A stretch of DNA of 64,000 nt from positions 1 through 64,000 of the forward strand of contig NZ_JANCPR020000014.1 of the NCBI RefSeq assembly GCF_028657195.3. The letters run 5' to 3'. This DNA comes from Streptomyces iconiensis (GTDB taxonomy: Bacteria; Actinomycetota; Actinomycetes; Streptomycetales; Streptomycetaceae). Positions 31,938 through 40,662 of this stretch are shown here, in pieces; the stretch's first letter is position 1, and the number at the start of each line of letters is the position of its first letter. Under the pieces are notes generated by a model that searched no databases, was not told where the DNA came from, and saw only the letters and a program-made list of their open reading frames with translations. The translations under genes were made by a program, and so were the position numbers.

Positions 31938-33539
31938 TCAGATCGCCTGGGGGTGGGTGAAGACCCGCTCGGGGTCGTAGACGGACTTGACCTTCGCCAG
32001 CCGCTCCGCGTTGGCGCCGTAGTAGGCGTGACGCCAGCCGGGCAGGGCCGGATCGGCGTAGTTCTGGTACGCGAAGCCGCTGGCCCACGGGCGCATCGCG
32101 GTGTGCGTGGCGTCCAGCCAGGCACGGTGCGCCGCGACCGTCGTGGCACGCGCCGAGTCCGGCCATTGGATGAGGTACTGCGCCAGGAAACGCGCGTCCC
32201 GGTGCACGAAAGCGGTCGCGTCGGGCCGCACGCGGTTGACGGCCCCGCCCAGCGCGTCCAGCGCCACGGTCCCGCTGCCGCCCCCGCCCAGCAGCGCCAG
32301 CCGCTCGATACGGGCGAGCAGCGCGCCGATGCCGCCGTCGGGGAGGCTACGGGTGTAGAAGTCCGAGCGCGCCGCGTACGACTGGCGCGCGACCTTGCCC
32401 CGCTTCGTACGTCCAGGCAGCGTGCCGCGCTGGTGCGCCTGCGCCAGGGTCCAGCCCGAGACACCTGCCATGACCTTCATCGCGTCCATGAAGCCGTGCG
32501 GAGTCACGGAGACGGAGGAGGCGGGCACACCCACGCGGTCAGCGAGCCGGTCCAGATGGTTCTCCACCTCGGAGCGCGCACCGAGCGAGAGGCCGCCCAT
32601 GCGCACCGTGCCCGGCCGCCCGCCGACGGGCGCCGACAGATGCAGGTTGGCCCATATCTCCTCGGGGGCCATGGGCGCCCAGCGCTGCCACTCCCGCACC
32701 ACGGCAGCCGCGCCGGCCCACGGCCAGGAGAGGAAGAAGGTCACGCAGGGCGGCGCCACATGCGTACGGAAGTCGAGCGAGGTGACCACGCCGAAGTTCC
32801 CGTTCCCCGCACCGCGCAGCGCCCAGAGCAGATCGGCGTCGCTGTCCTCGGTCGCCTCACGCAGCTCACCGTCGGCCGTGACGACACGGGCGCCCGTCAC
32901 GCTGTCCGAGGTCAGCCCGTACGCGCGGGCCACCACGCCGATACCGCCGCCCAGCGCGAGGCCGGAGACCCCGACCGTGGGACACGTACCTCCCGGTATC
33001 GTCCGCTTGTGCGCCGCCAACTCCTCGTACACATCGATGAGTTTGGCTCCGGCCCCCACCTTCGCCGTACGCCCCGAAGCGGACACCCGCGCCATCTTCT
33101 GCACGTCGATCACGAGCCTGCCCGTGCCGCTGGACCAGCCCGCGTACGAGTGGCCGCCGCTGCGCACCGCGACCTCCACCCCGTGCCGCCGCGCGAACGC
33201 GAGGCATTCGCTCACGTCACCGGGACCGGCGCAGTAGGCGACAGCGGCGGGCCGCACCGTGTCGTAGCGGGGGTTGAACAGCTTGCGCGCCGCCGTGAAG
33301 TGACGGTCACCGGGCCGCAGCAGCGTCCCGTCCATCCCCGCACCGAGCGCATCCCACGCAGGGCCCCCGCCCCTGCGCCCACCCTTGTCACCGCCACCGC
33401 CACCGCCACCGCCACCGCCACCGCCACCGCCACCGCCGTCGCCGTGCGCGCGGAACGCCGTCATCGCCGCGCCCCCGCCCGCCAGCGCGAGCCCCGCTCC
33501 CGCCGCCACCCGCAACAACCCCCGCCGCGTCTTCGCCAT
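31938..33539 (-). CDS. Tat-exported FAD-binding oxidoreductase (berberine-bridge type, bicovalent FAD)
   Basis: A 533-residue secreted flavoprotein. It opens with a Tat signal (AKTRRGLLRVAAGAGLALAG), then 16 consecutive glycines (35-50) from a GCC/ACC hexanucleotide array. The FAD-binding PCMH domain has RSGGHSYAGWSSGTG with His130 and GGTCPTVGVSGLALGGG with Cys186, the pair that ties FAD by two covalent bonds. The C-terminal BBE motif is YQNYADPALPGW, then YYGANAERL. Family members oxidise sugars, alkaloids or natural products with O2. Start ATG 33539. Substrate unknown. Confidence 0.92.
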   Translation of the reverse strand: MAKTRRGLLRVAAGAGLALAGGGAAMTAFRAHGDGGGGGGGGGGGGGGGGDKGGRRGGGPAWDALGAGMDGTLLRPGDRHFTAARKLFNPRYDTVRPAAVAYCAGPGDVSECLAFARRHGVEVAVRSGGHSYAGWSSGTGRLVIDVQKMARVSASGRTAKVGAGAKLIDVYEELAAHKRTIPGGTCPTVGVSGLALGGGIGVVARAYGLTSDSVTGARVVTADGELREATEDSDADLLWALRGAGNGNFGVVTSLDFRTHVAPPCVTFFLSWPWAGAAAVVREWQRWAPMAPEEIWANLHLSAPVGGRPGTVRMGGLSLGARSEVENHLDRLADRVGVPASSVSVTPHGFMDAMKVMAGVSGWTLAQAHQRGTLPGRTKRGKVARQSYAARSDFYTRSLPDGGIGALLARIERLALLGGGGSGTVALDALGGAVNRVRPDATAFVHRDARFLAQYLIQWPDSARATTVAAHRAWLDATHTAMRPWASGFAYQNYADPALPGWRHAYYGANAERLAKVKSVYDPERVFTHPQAI

Positions 33540-33690
33540 CCCCGATGCCCCTCCGCTCTCGCTGCCCGTGCCGACAGAGGCCGGCGTCCCCTTCCGCCGT
33601 ACGGACGGTGATCCTTCCCGCCGTACGGGGACGGGTGTGCGAACACACCGGTTCCGCGCACGACTCCGGCCGTGTGACGAGTGTGTGCCA

Positions 33691-33704
33691 CGTTCAGGTG
33701 AACG
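33691..33704. promoter_or_regulatory. 14-bp palindrome in divergent promoter
   Basis: CGTTCAGGTGAACG is a perfect inverted repeat (6+2+6) between the leftward oxidoreductase and the rightward Uma2 gene. Candidate operator; regulator unknown. Confidence 0.4.
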
Positions 33705-33772
33705 ACGATCCGTCCCCCGGCACCGATCCTCTTGGCGGCCGACAGTTGTGCCGACCAAGGAAAGGGTGCGAC

Positions 33773-34444
33773 ATGACAGCCATGGCACACGCGTCGCTTT
33801 CGCAGGAAGAACTCCTGCTGGAGGGCTTCTTGGCCCTGGGTACGCCCGAGGGCTACCGGGCCGAGTTCATCAAGGGCGACATCGTCGTGACGCCGCCACC
33901 GGATGGGGACCACGAGGCCTACAGCAGCATGCTGCTGCGGCAGGTTGTTCGTAAGTCGGCCACGGACATGGACTTCTCCGGGAACAAGGGGCTCAGACTG
34001 CCCCGAGGAGGACTGTGCACAAAGAACTTCGCGATCCCCGACGGCACATGGGCTTCCGCCGACCGTGGCTTGTTCTGGGGTGCCGAGCCCTGGATGCCCT
34101 GTGACGGTGTGGCGATGGTCGCCGAGGTGACCTCGACCAAGGCCGAGCGGGACCGTACGGCGAAGCGGCACTGCTACGCGCTGGGCGGTATCCCCCTCTA
34201 CCTCCTGGTGGACCGGGAGAAGTCCTCTCTGACGCTGTTCAGCGAACCGGAACAGGACGACTACCGGCAGGTCACCACCGTGCCCTTCGGCAAGGAGATC
34301 GAGTTGCCGGCGCCGTTCTCGATGACGCTGGACACCACAGAGTTCGCCCGAATCCGGTGCGTCCGTCACGCCGGCGGTGAGGGAGCCGGTGCTGGTTCGG
34401 CGAAGGTGGCCGTGCCGGTGACGCGGAAGCCGTGGCGGGCGTAG
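33773..34444 (+). CDS. Uma2 family protein (DUF820, restriction-endonuclease fold)
   Basis: A 223-residue Uma2-type protein: RAEFIKGDIVVTPPP, FAIPDGTW (core Asp), VAEVTSTKAERDRTAK (core Glu) and YALGGIPLYLLVDREK. The PD-(D/E)XK-like fold is common in actinobacteria and cyanobacteria with unsettled function. ATG 33773; weak ribosome site (AAGGAAAGGG upstream). The last about 26 residues lie antisense over the GNAT gene end and look unlike the family, suggesting that an earlier stop codon was lost. Confidence 0.85.
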   Translation: MTAMAHASLSQEELLLEGFLALGTPEGYRAEFIKGDIVVTPPPDGDHEAYSSMLLRQVVRKSATDMDFSGNKGLRLPRGGLCTKNFAIPDGTWASADRGLFWGAEPWMPCDGVAMVAEVTSTKAERDRTAKRHCYALGGIPLYLLVDREKSSLTLFSEPEQDDYRQVTTVPFGKEIELPAPFSMTLDTTEFARIRCVRHAGGEGAGAGSAKVAVPVTRKPWRA

Positions 34445-35217
34445 AGGCGGGCCACCCTGTCGTCGGTGGCCATGAGGAAGACGGTCGTCAGCCCGCGTCT
34501 GTGGGCCTCGGCGACCAGCGTTCCGGTGACCGCGGCGCCCAGGCCGCGGCGCCGGGCGCCAGGGAGGGTGCCGATGGCGACCAGTTCCGTCGTGGGGCCC
34601 AGGGGCAGCAACTGGCCCGCGCACAGAGCCTGTCCGCCCTCGTCGAGCGCGGCGGCGACCACCGTGTGACCTGCACGTATCCGGTCGGCGGCGCGGATGA
34701 CGGCCTGCGGAGGCGCGTGCAGGCGCACGGCGTCCGCGAGCGTCGGGAGGCCCTCTCGCGCCCGGGTGCCCGGTTCGGCGAAGGCGAGGTGCGGTACGGC
34801 GAGGGCGCTGGGGAGCGCGGGGTCGCCGGGGGCGAGTACGCGGGCACATGGCGGGCCCGCCGCAGGGACGGGTGCGCGTCCCGGGTCGAGGAGCATCAAC
34901 GGCCGTTCCCGCACCGCGAGCCCGGCGTCCTCGGCCGCACCGCGCAGCGCGGGCGCGTTCTCGCCGATCCACTCGAAGCTCTCGGGCAGCCCCAGTTCGC
35001 GCTGCCGCTCGCGTACGCGGCGCACGTCGCCCGCGCCCGCACCCGTACCGGCCCAGCCGGGGGTGGGCCGTGCGTAGTACGGGAACGGTGAGCCCGCTTC
35101 GGCGACGAACAGCGTCAGCGGCCCGAAGTCCTCCGCGCGCCCCGAAACCCGGGGCACGGCGTCCAGATACGCCTCGATACGGGCCAGTGGAGGGGCGGGG
35201 GTGGTCACCACCCGCAC
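34366..35217 (-). CDS. GNAT-family N-acetyltransferase
   Basis: A GNAT protein of about 283 residues with the acetyl-CoA loop LPGARRRGLGAAVTGTLV and the terminal YARHGFRVTGTATF. The N-terminal half is a variable domain. GTG 35217 is chosen to leave room for a divergent promoter; ATG 35283 or GTG 35208 are possible. The 3' end overlaps the opposing Uma2 gene by 79 bp. Substrate unknown. Confidence 0.8.
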   Translation of the reverse strand: MRVVTTPAPPLARIEAYLDAVPRVSGRAEDFGPLTLFVAEAGSPFPYYARPTPGWAGTGAGAGDVRRVRERQRELGLPESFEWIGENAPALRGAAEDAGLAVRERPLMLLDPGRAPVPAAGPPCARVLAPGDPALPSALAVPHLAFAEPGTRAREGLPTLADAVRLHAPPQAVIRAADRIRAGHTVVAAALDEGGQALCAGQLLPLGPTTELVAIGTLPGARRRGLGAAVTGTLVAEAHRRGLTTVFLMATDDRVARLYARHGFRVTGTATFAEPAPAPSPPA

Positions 35218-35396
35218 CCAACCAGCCCCCGTGCCGCACCGCCAGCGAATTCCCCGCACCAAGGCTCCCGGCTCGGGCGGCACTTGGTGTTCCCGCTGCG
35301 TACGGGCGCCTGCTGGAGCCCGCCGCCTGCCCGGCCCCGCGGGACGTGACCTGCCGTACCGCGCAACGCCGCCCCCGTCCGGTTACAGTCGGCGGC

Positions 35397-35912
35397 ATGA
35401 CTGATGTGACGGGAGCAACGGCGCGCGGTGACGTGCCGGCGCCGGACGAGGCCGAGGGTGAGAAGGCGACACTGCTGGCGTTTCTCGACTACGTGCGGGA
35501 CGCGTTGGCGGCGAAGGCGGTCGGGGTCACCGACGAGGTGGGGCGTACCCCTGGTGTCCCTTCGGGCACCAGCCTGTTGGGACTGGTCAAGCATCTGACG
35601 GCCGTCGAACGCATGTGGTTCGTGTGGGGTTACGCGGGGCGGGGCGAGGAGAAGCCCGACTCCCGTCCCGGCCCCGTCGCCGAGAACGAGACCACCGCCG
35701 ATGTGGTCGCCGCCTACAGGGAGGCGATCCGCGAGTCCAACGAGATCGTCCTCGCCTGCGACGATCTCACTCGCCCCGGCGCGCGCTCGCCCCGGCCGAA
35801 GGCGCCGCCCTCGATGCGCTGGGTGCTCGTCCACATGATCGAGGAGACGGCGCGGCACGCGGGCCACGCCGACATCCTCCGCGAACAGACGGACGGCGCG
35901 ATCGGCCGCTAG
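35397..35912 (+). CDS. DinB family protein (DUF664)
   Basis: A 171-residue four-helix DinB-like protein. Metal ligands are visible as His in LVKHLTAVERMWF and the His pair in ETARHAGHADILREQ. Actinobacterial members are thought to be mycothiol- or bacillithiol-linked S-transferases. TACAGT lies 7 nt before ATG 35397, so translation is probably leaderless. Confidence 0.88.
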   Translation: MTDVTGATARGDVPAPDEAEGEKATLLAFLDYVRDALAAKAVGVTDEVGRTPGVPSGTSLLGLVKHLTAVERMWFVWGYAGRGEEKPDSRPGPVAENETTADVVAAYREAIRESNEIVLACDDLTRPGARSPRPKAPPSMRWVLVHMIEETARHAGHADILREQTDGAIGR

Positions 35913-35939
35913 AACCCTGACCGCACGAGCCGTGCCTGC

Positions 35940-35957
35940 CGGGCCCCGGAGGGCCCG
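35940..35957. terminator. Hairpin between convergent genes
   Basis: CGGGCCC-CGGA-GGGCCCG: perfect 7-bp GC stem with a 4-nt loop between the ends of the DinB gene and the opposing reductase gene. Confidence 0.65.
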
Positions 35958-35984
35958 CTCACGCGCCGCCGCCCGGTGCACGGC

Positions 35985-36602
35985 TCATGCGCCGTACTCC
36001 GCGAACGTCGGGCGGCCGGTGGGCACGTAGGTCTGGACCGTGATGCTCTCGGGCGTGACGGAGGACTCGGTGAGGCGGAGCCCGGTGGGGAGGGTGCCGT
36101 CGGCGAACAGGCGCTTCCCTTTGCCCAGCAGGACCGGGAAGACGAACAAGTTGTACTCGTCGATCAGGTCGTGGGCCATGAGGGACTGGGCGAGCAGGCG
36201 GCTGCCGTGCACCTGGATCTCCCGGCCTGGCTGCTCCTTGAGCTTGCGCACCGCGTCGATGACATCGCCGCCCAGAAGGGTGGAGCGCTGCCACTCCAGA
36301 TGGTCCAGCGTGCGGGAAGCGACGTACTTGGGCAGGGTGTTGAGCCGCTTGGCGACGTGCGGGTCCTCCTCGTCGCTGACCTGCGGCCAGTGGCCGGCGA
36401 ACAGCCCGTACGTCGTACGGCCCAGCAGGAAGGCGTCGGCACGGTCGAAGATGCCCTGCACGTGGCGCATCATGTCGTCACCGACGTAGGGCGTGACCCA
36501 GCCGCCGAGGTCGAAGCCGTCGCTCGTGTCCTCGTCGGGGCCGCCGGGCCCCTGCATCACGCCGTCGACCGTCAGGAAGGTCGTCAGGGTCACCTTCGCC
36601 AT
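35985..36602 (-). CDS. RibD C-terminal / dihydrofolate-reductase-like protein
   Basis: A 205-residue RibD_C-domain reductase (VTLTTFLTVDGVMQGPGG, FLLGRTTYGLFAGHW, EIQVHGSRLLAQSLMAHDL, DEYNLFVFPVLLGKGKRLF). The fold uses NADPH to reduce pterin- or pyrimidine-type substrates; actual substrate unknown. ATG 36602 with GAGGAGA. Follows the radical SAM gene in the same direction with an 86-nt gap. Confidence 0.88.
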   Translation of the reverse strand: MAKVTLTTFLTVDGVMQGPGGPDEDTSDGFDLGGWVTPYVGDDMMRHVQGIFDRADAFLLGRTTYGLFAGHWPQVSDEEDPHVAKRLNTLPKYVASRTLDHLEWQRSTLLGGDVIDAVRKLKEQPGREIQVHGSRLLAQSLMAHDLIDEYNLFVFPVLLGKGKRLFADGTLPTGLRLTESSVTPESITVQTYVPTGRPTFAEYGA

Positions 36603-36688
36603 GTCACTCGTCTCCTCGTCACCGGCCCGGCCTCGTGCCGAACGTACGCACACAAGAGACCAGGCCGGGCGGGGAAACTCATCGACTG

Positions 36689-38065
36689 TCAGGCGACCGG
36701 CGTGCCCTCCTCGGCGGGCAGCGTGTCCATGAACGAGCTGACGGAGAAGACCGCGCGCCCCGCGCCGGCGGGACCGTATCCGGGGGGCGAGGACAGCCCG
36801 TGCCGCTCCATCGCCGAGCGGTAGGCGTCCAGCAGGCGGATGTGGTACTCCAGCGGCGCACCCTGCGGGTTGCTCCTGCCCAGCGGCGTCGTCGGCTCGG
36901 GGCACCAGGTGGTGAAGCGGGGCATGATGCCGTTGCCCATGAAGAAGTCGAGGCCCTCGGTGGTGGAGGCGATGGCCTCGTCCACGGAGTGGAAGCCGAA
37001 GGGCGCCGCCATCTCGACACCGGCGACGAAGTTCGGGATCACGTTGCGGGGCCCGAAGACCTCGGCCGAGTCGAGGATGCGGCGGTGCCACTCCTCACGG
37101 CCGACGTACCGCTCCTTGCCGGGGCAGTACTTCTCGAACAGCTGCTTGTCCCACACCTCGAAGTTGGGGTGGTAGATGCGGATGCCGTAGTCGTGGAAGC
37201 GCTGCACGTCCTCCCTGGGCAGCGCCTGCGCGACGACCTTGCCCGTCCAGCGGCCGGGGAAGCGCTCCTCGATGGCCTTCGCGTACTGCCCGTAGAAGTC
37301 CGCCTCGTCCTTGCCCTGCACCTGCGAGGTGATCGAACCGCCGGTGAGGGTGTAGGCGCTGGAGGCGCCGAGGGTGTCGTGGTCGGAGATGATCTGGAGC
37401 GCCTCCAGCACCTCCTCGACCGGCTTGACACCCGTGTACGGGCGGCCCGCGGCCTTGTGCTGGCGCCAGTTGTGGTTGATGTCGCAGTACTGGCACTCCT
37501 CCTTGGCGCCGAAGTACTGGCACACCCGGAAGACCGTCAGATAGATCAGGTAGCCCCACTGGATCGTCGGCGCGACCTCCATCACCGACTTGCCGTTGGA
37601 GAGCTTGTGCCGGTAGTAGTCCGGCATCGGCGGCAGCCCGACGTCCGCGATCCGGCGCCCGTCCAGGTACAGCCCGAGCGAGCCGTCCTCACCGGCCTTC
37701 ACGCGGTACGGCGAGTCCGGGTTCACGCGCACGGAGACCACGGTGCGCCGCAGGTCGTAGGCGCCGCCCGTCAGCACGATCTCCTCGGGCGGCCGGTTCA
37801 GGGCAGCGGCACCCAGCTCGGGGAGCGTGCGGTGGTCGAAGGAGAAGATGAAGTACGACTTCGGCTTGACCTCACCGGAGCCGTCCTCGCTGCCGCTGAG
37901 CGCCGACTCGTCGAACGCCATCCCGCCCCTGAGCAGGTCCTCCTTGATCACGGCCTCGCGTGGAACATGCGGAAAGCGCTCCATCAGGTCCTCGACCAGC
38001 TCGGTCCGGTTCTCCTGCGCCGAAGATTTCGAAGGCATCGACGGGATGGGCAGCATTGGCGGCAT
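36689..38065 (-). CDS. Radical SAM protein with atypical cluster spacing
   Basis: A 458-residue radical SAM enzyme. The cluster cysteines appear to be Cys182, Cys191 and Cys194 (VCQYFGAKEECQYC), that is C-x8-C-x2-C rather than the usual C-x3-C-x2-C. LTGGSITSQVQGKDE fits the SAM-binding GGE-like strand. About 160 residues precede the core. PEPTTPLG and HIRLLDAYR are at the end. I recognise it as a conserved radical SAM family but cannot name the reaction. Start ATG 38065, about 10 nt after GAGGAG; later ATGs are possible. Confidence 0.82.
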   Translation of the reverse strand: MPPMLPIPSMPSKSSAQENRTELVEDLMERFPHVPREAVIKEDLLRGGMAFDESALSGSEDGSGEVKPKSYFIFSFDHRTLPELGAAALNRPPEEIVLTGGAYDLRRTVVSVRVNPDSPYRVKAGEDGSLGLYLDGRRIADVGLPPMPDYYRHKLSNGKSVMEVAPTIQWGYLIYLTVFRVCQYFGAKEECQYCDINHNWRQHKAAGRPYTGVKPVEEVLEALQIISDHDTLGASSAYTLTGGSITSQVQGKDEADFYGQYAKAIEERFPGRWTGKVVAQALPREDVQRFHDYGIRIYHPNFEVWDKQLFEKYCPGKERYVGREEWHRRILDSAEVFGPRNVIPNFVAGVEMAAPFGFHSVDEAIASTTEGLDFFMGNGIMPRFTTWCPEPTTPLGRSNPQGAPLEYHIRLLDAYRSAMERHGLSSPPGYGPAGAGRAVFSVSSFMDTLPAEEGTPVA

Positions 38066-38312
38066 GGGTGACAAGCTCCTCACTTCACGGCCCTTGGGGC
38101 TCACCCGACGGTACTCCGGCGCTCACCGGTGCCGCACACCCGGCTCCTCGCCGCCGTGCGGCGGACCGCCGCCGGCCGCTGTGCCCGGCGGCCCGGCAGC
38201 CGCAACTCGCCGTGTGAGCGGGGCTGATGAGGGCGCTGCCGGTCCGTGAGCCGGCCGGTGCGGGTGCCTCTGGGGGCCTGGCCGCTCCGCTGAGGGGGAG
38301 GGCGGGCGCCGC

Positions 38313-38516
38313 TCAGCTCCACACGTCGGGGCCGCCGCCGCGCCACTCGATGAGGTTGGGATCGTCCAGCTGGATGTCCGAGGGGTCCAGACCGGCGCGG
38401 CGCAGAAACTCGATCACATCGTTCGGCCCGTGCGCGAACCCGAGGCTCTCGGTGTGCGCGGTCACTTTCCGTCCACCGGTCTCGGACGGCGGGTGCACGA
38501 CGATCGGAGGAGTCAT
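38313..38516 (-). CDS. Small conserved actinobacterial protein (WRGGG family), copy 1
   Basis: A 67-residue protein, PPIVVHPPSETGGRKVTAHT at the start and IEWRGGGPDVW at the end. It is a paralogue of 42284-42502. The compact alpha/beta pattern and the invariant WRGGG suggest one small fold; function unknown. It is conserved as a pair in this window only. Confidence 0.75.
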   Translation of the reverse strand: MTPPIVVHPPSETGGRKVTAHTESLGFAHGPNDVIEFLRRAGLDPSDIQLDDPNLIEWRGGGPDVWS

Positions 38517-38652
38517 ACCTCCAGACTGCTCCCCGCCCCCGGCCCCCGCATCCCCGGGCCCCCGTCCGTCCCGCGGAAACCTCGCGTACCAGGACACCGC
38601 GTGACGCGACATACGTCCCCGTGCTGTGCGGCGTCCCGGCCCCCGCGCGTAC

Positions 38653-39510
38653 TCAGCGGATGATCGAGAGGATGCGGGACATCGCGGCGACGAGCCGCTC
38701 GTCGCCCTCGGCCTTCGTCTCGGGGCGGCCGAGGGCTTCCTCCGGCGTGATCCCGCGCGTGCACAGCAGCCAGGCGGTCTCCGGATCGAGGCGCACGACG
38801 GCGGCGGGATCGGGGCCGCCGGGGGCCTCCTGGTCCGCCGTGGTGAGGACCCAGCCGCGTTCCATGGCGGTCGCCGTCCACGCGCCGCCCGCCGCACCGC
38901 GTACGACCACACGCGCACGCGTGCCCGGCTCGGCTGAGACGGTGCGCAGCGTGAAAGGGAGCGCGCGCAGGAACGTGTCCAGTACGGGCCCCAGCAGGCG
39001 CGGGTCCGCGTCGGTCGGCTGACCTGTGGCGTGCCGGATCTGCTGCCTGTGCGTCCAGTACTCGCTGAGGTCACGCGCGCAGTCCAGCCAGCGCGGCGCC
39101 GGATCGGCGCCCGCCCAGGACACCCCGAGTCCCGGCTCGTCGGGCGTGCCGCTCTGCCACAGCTCGGCGACGCCCCTGCCCGTCACCTCCAGCGTCTCGA
39201 CCAGCGCGCTCGGGCTGATACGGCGTGCGGCGTCCACCCACTCCTGGTTGGCCCGGTGGATGAACGCCTCCAGGGACTCGCCGGGACGGGGCGCGGGCCC
39301 CGCGCTGTCGCCGTCCCTGTCGCGGGCCAGGCGCCCGTAGTCGTCACCGAGCACATGGGCGGCGACATCCCGCACGCTCCAGCCCGGAACCGCCTCGCGC
39401 TCCCAGTCGCCGGGCCCGAGCGCACGCAGCACATCGAGCAGCGCGGCCCGCTCGGGTGCGAACAGCGCGCGTGCGTCGACCGGTGCGCTGAGCCAGGTGA
39501 AGTCCGTCAT
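38653..39510 (-). CDS. Maleylpyruvate isomerase family (MDMPI) mycothiol-dependent protein
   Basis: A 285-residue protein with an N-terminal MDMPI/DinB-like helical bundle (VPGWSVRDVAAHVLGDDYGR with the metal His; SEYWTHRQQIRHATG with two more His) and the C-terminal MDMPI_C domain. Family members use mycothiol as cofactor. TACCGT about 6 nt before ATG 39510 suggests a leaderless mRNA. Substrate unknown. Confidence 0.88.
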   Translation of the reverse strand: MTDFTWLSAPVDARALFAPERAALLDVLRALGPGDWEREAVPGWSVRDVAAHVLGDDYGRLARDRDGDSAGPAPRPGESLEAFIHRANQEWVDAARRISPSALVETLEVTGRGVAELWQSGTPDEPGLGVSWAGADPAPRWLDCARDLSEYWTHRQQIRHATGQPTDADPRLLGPVLDTFLRALPFTLRTVSAEPGTRARVVVRGAAGGAWTATAMERGWVLTTADQEAPGGPDPAAVVRLDPETAWLLCTRGITPEEALGRPETKAEGDERLVAAMSRILSIIR

Positions 39511-39617
39511 CCGGTCACGGTAGCCGCGCCGTCGGTGTCCGCACACGCGAAAAGTGCGGCCAACGCGTGCTGTTGGCCGCACTCTTCAGGCGTGCTGTCG
39601 CGACTGCTGCCCGGCAG

Positions 39618-39905
39618 TCAGCCGCGCAGCGGCACCCCGTCGATCAAGCCCGGGTGCTGCGGCGCTCCCGCGCCCTGGCTGCCCTGCTGGGCAGGGTCGC
39701 CCGGCAGGTCCGGCTGACCGGGGTGCCCTGGCTGACCAGGGTGCCCCTGCTGCGCCGGGTGCCCCAAGTCCCCGTGGTGCTCGTGGGGGTGGATCTGGTT
39801 GGACTCCCGGCCTCCGGGACCGGGGGGACACGCGACAGCCGTTCCTGCCGTACCCACGGCGATGGCTCCTGCCAGCAGGGCTGCTGCGATGGTCTTGCGG
39901 TACAT
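39618..39905 (-). CDS. Secreted His/Pro/Gly-repeat peptide
   Basis: A 95-residue exported protein: signal peptide (KTIAAALLAGAIAVGTAGTA, cleavage near AVA-C), then HPHEHHGDLGH and a run of GHPGQP-type repeats. Mature chain is small, disordered and His-rich, so metal binding is possible. ATG 39905 with AGAAGAGGA. No family recognised. Confidence 0.75.
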   Translation of the reverse strand: MYRKTIAAALLAGAIAVGTAGTAVACPPGPGGRESNQIHPHEHHGDLGHPAQQGHPGQPGHPGQPDLPGDPAQQGSQGAGAPQHPGLIDGVPLRG

Positions 39906-40065
39906 GCGGGTCCTCTTCTCGCAATGAGCGTGCGGGCCCTGGTCTGGGGGCCCGCCCGATGCCGTACCCATCACGACGGGGCGCCGCCCTCCTCCTTACG
40001 AGTGGCGACGCGACGTAGTGCTCACCGCCCCACCCGTCGCACCGGGCTCAACACCCGCCACTGCG

Positions 40066-40155
40066 GGGCCCGATGTCCGCTGTTCCAGGGCCCGCCGCTT
40101 GCTGTCCCAGGGCGCGACGCCCGCTGTTCCCAGGCCCAACGCCCGCTGTTCCAGG
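40066..40155 (-). repeat. About 22-bp tandem repeat after a stop codon
   Basis: Four units resembling CCCTGGAACAGCGGGCGTCG (leftward strand) start 3-4 nt after the stop codon of the I36-type gene at 40159. No gene. Confidence 0.8.
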
Positions 40156-40158
40156 GGC

Positions 40159-40515
40159 TCAGCAGGAGTGCGGGCGGGCTGACCGGGCGGCGAAGCCGAG
40201 GTCGTGCCGCGACTCGTACGGCGTCAGCTCGAACTTCTGGGTGCCGCTGAACGCCCGTCCCTCGTACAGGCACCACGTCTCGTTGGTCAGGTTCCGCACG
40301 CTGCGGACCGGAGGCGTGAGTGCCTTCGTCTCCGTGCGGACGACCCGCTGTTCGCCGCTGCCCCCGGGCCCCGTCCAGGCGCAGAGCGCGTTGACGTGGG
40401 CACAGGGGAGCGGCGCAACAGCCGGCGTGCCGCCTGCCGGCAGCAGCGCCGTCACGCTGAACCCCGCGAGCACGGTCCCCGCGTACGCCGTCGACTTCCG
40501 CACGAATCGCCTCAC
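40159..40515 (-). CDS. Secreted small Cys protein (peptidase-inhibitor I36-like)
   Basis: A 118-residue exported protein. A signal peptide (residues about 9-33) precedes a mature domain with CAHVNALCAWTGPGGSGEQ, SVRNLTNETWCLYEGRAFSG and a terminal Cys. The CAW...G and CLYE..F.G patterns are those of the beta/gamma-crystallin-like I36 peptidase-inhibitor group of Streptomyces. GTG 40515 follows GGAAGGA. Confidence 0.78.
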   Translation of the reverse strand: MRRFVRKSTAYAGTVLAGFSVTALLPAGGTPAVAPLPCAHVNALCAWTGPGGSGEQRVVRTETKALTPPVRSVRNLTNETWCLYEGRAFSGTQKFELTPYESRHDLGFAARSARPHSC

Positions 40516-40662
40516 GCACCCGGTCCTTCCGCCGCACAGGGGCCAACTGCCCCATTTGTGGCTGTCCTTCGCGAACCGCCGTAAAACCGTGAGGTGCAGC
40601 GCTTCACCCCCACGAGAGGCCCGACGGGTGGGGACCCTGGGCGCGCGTCACGACACGGGCGG

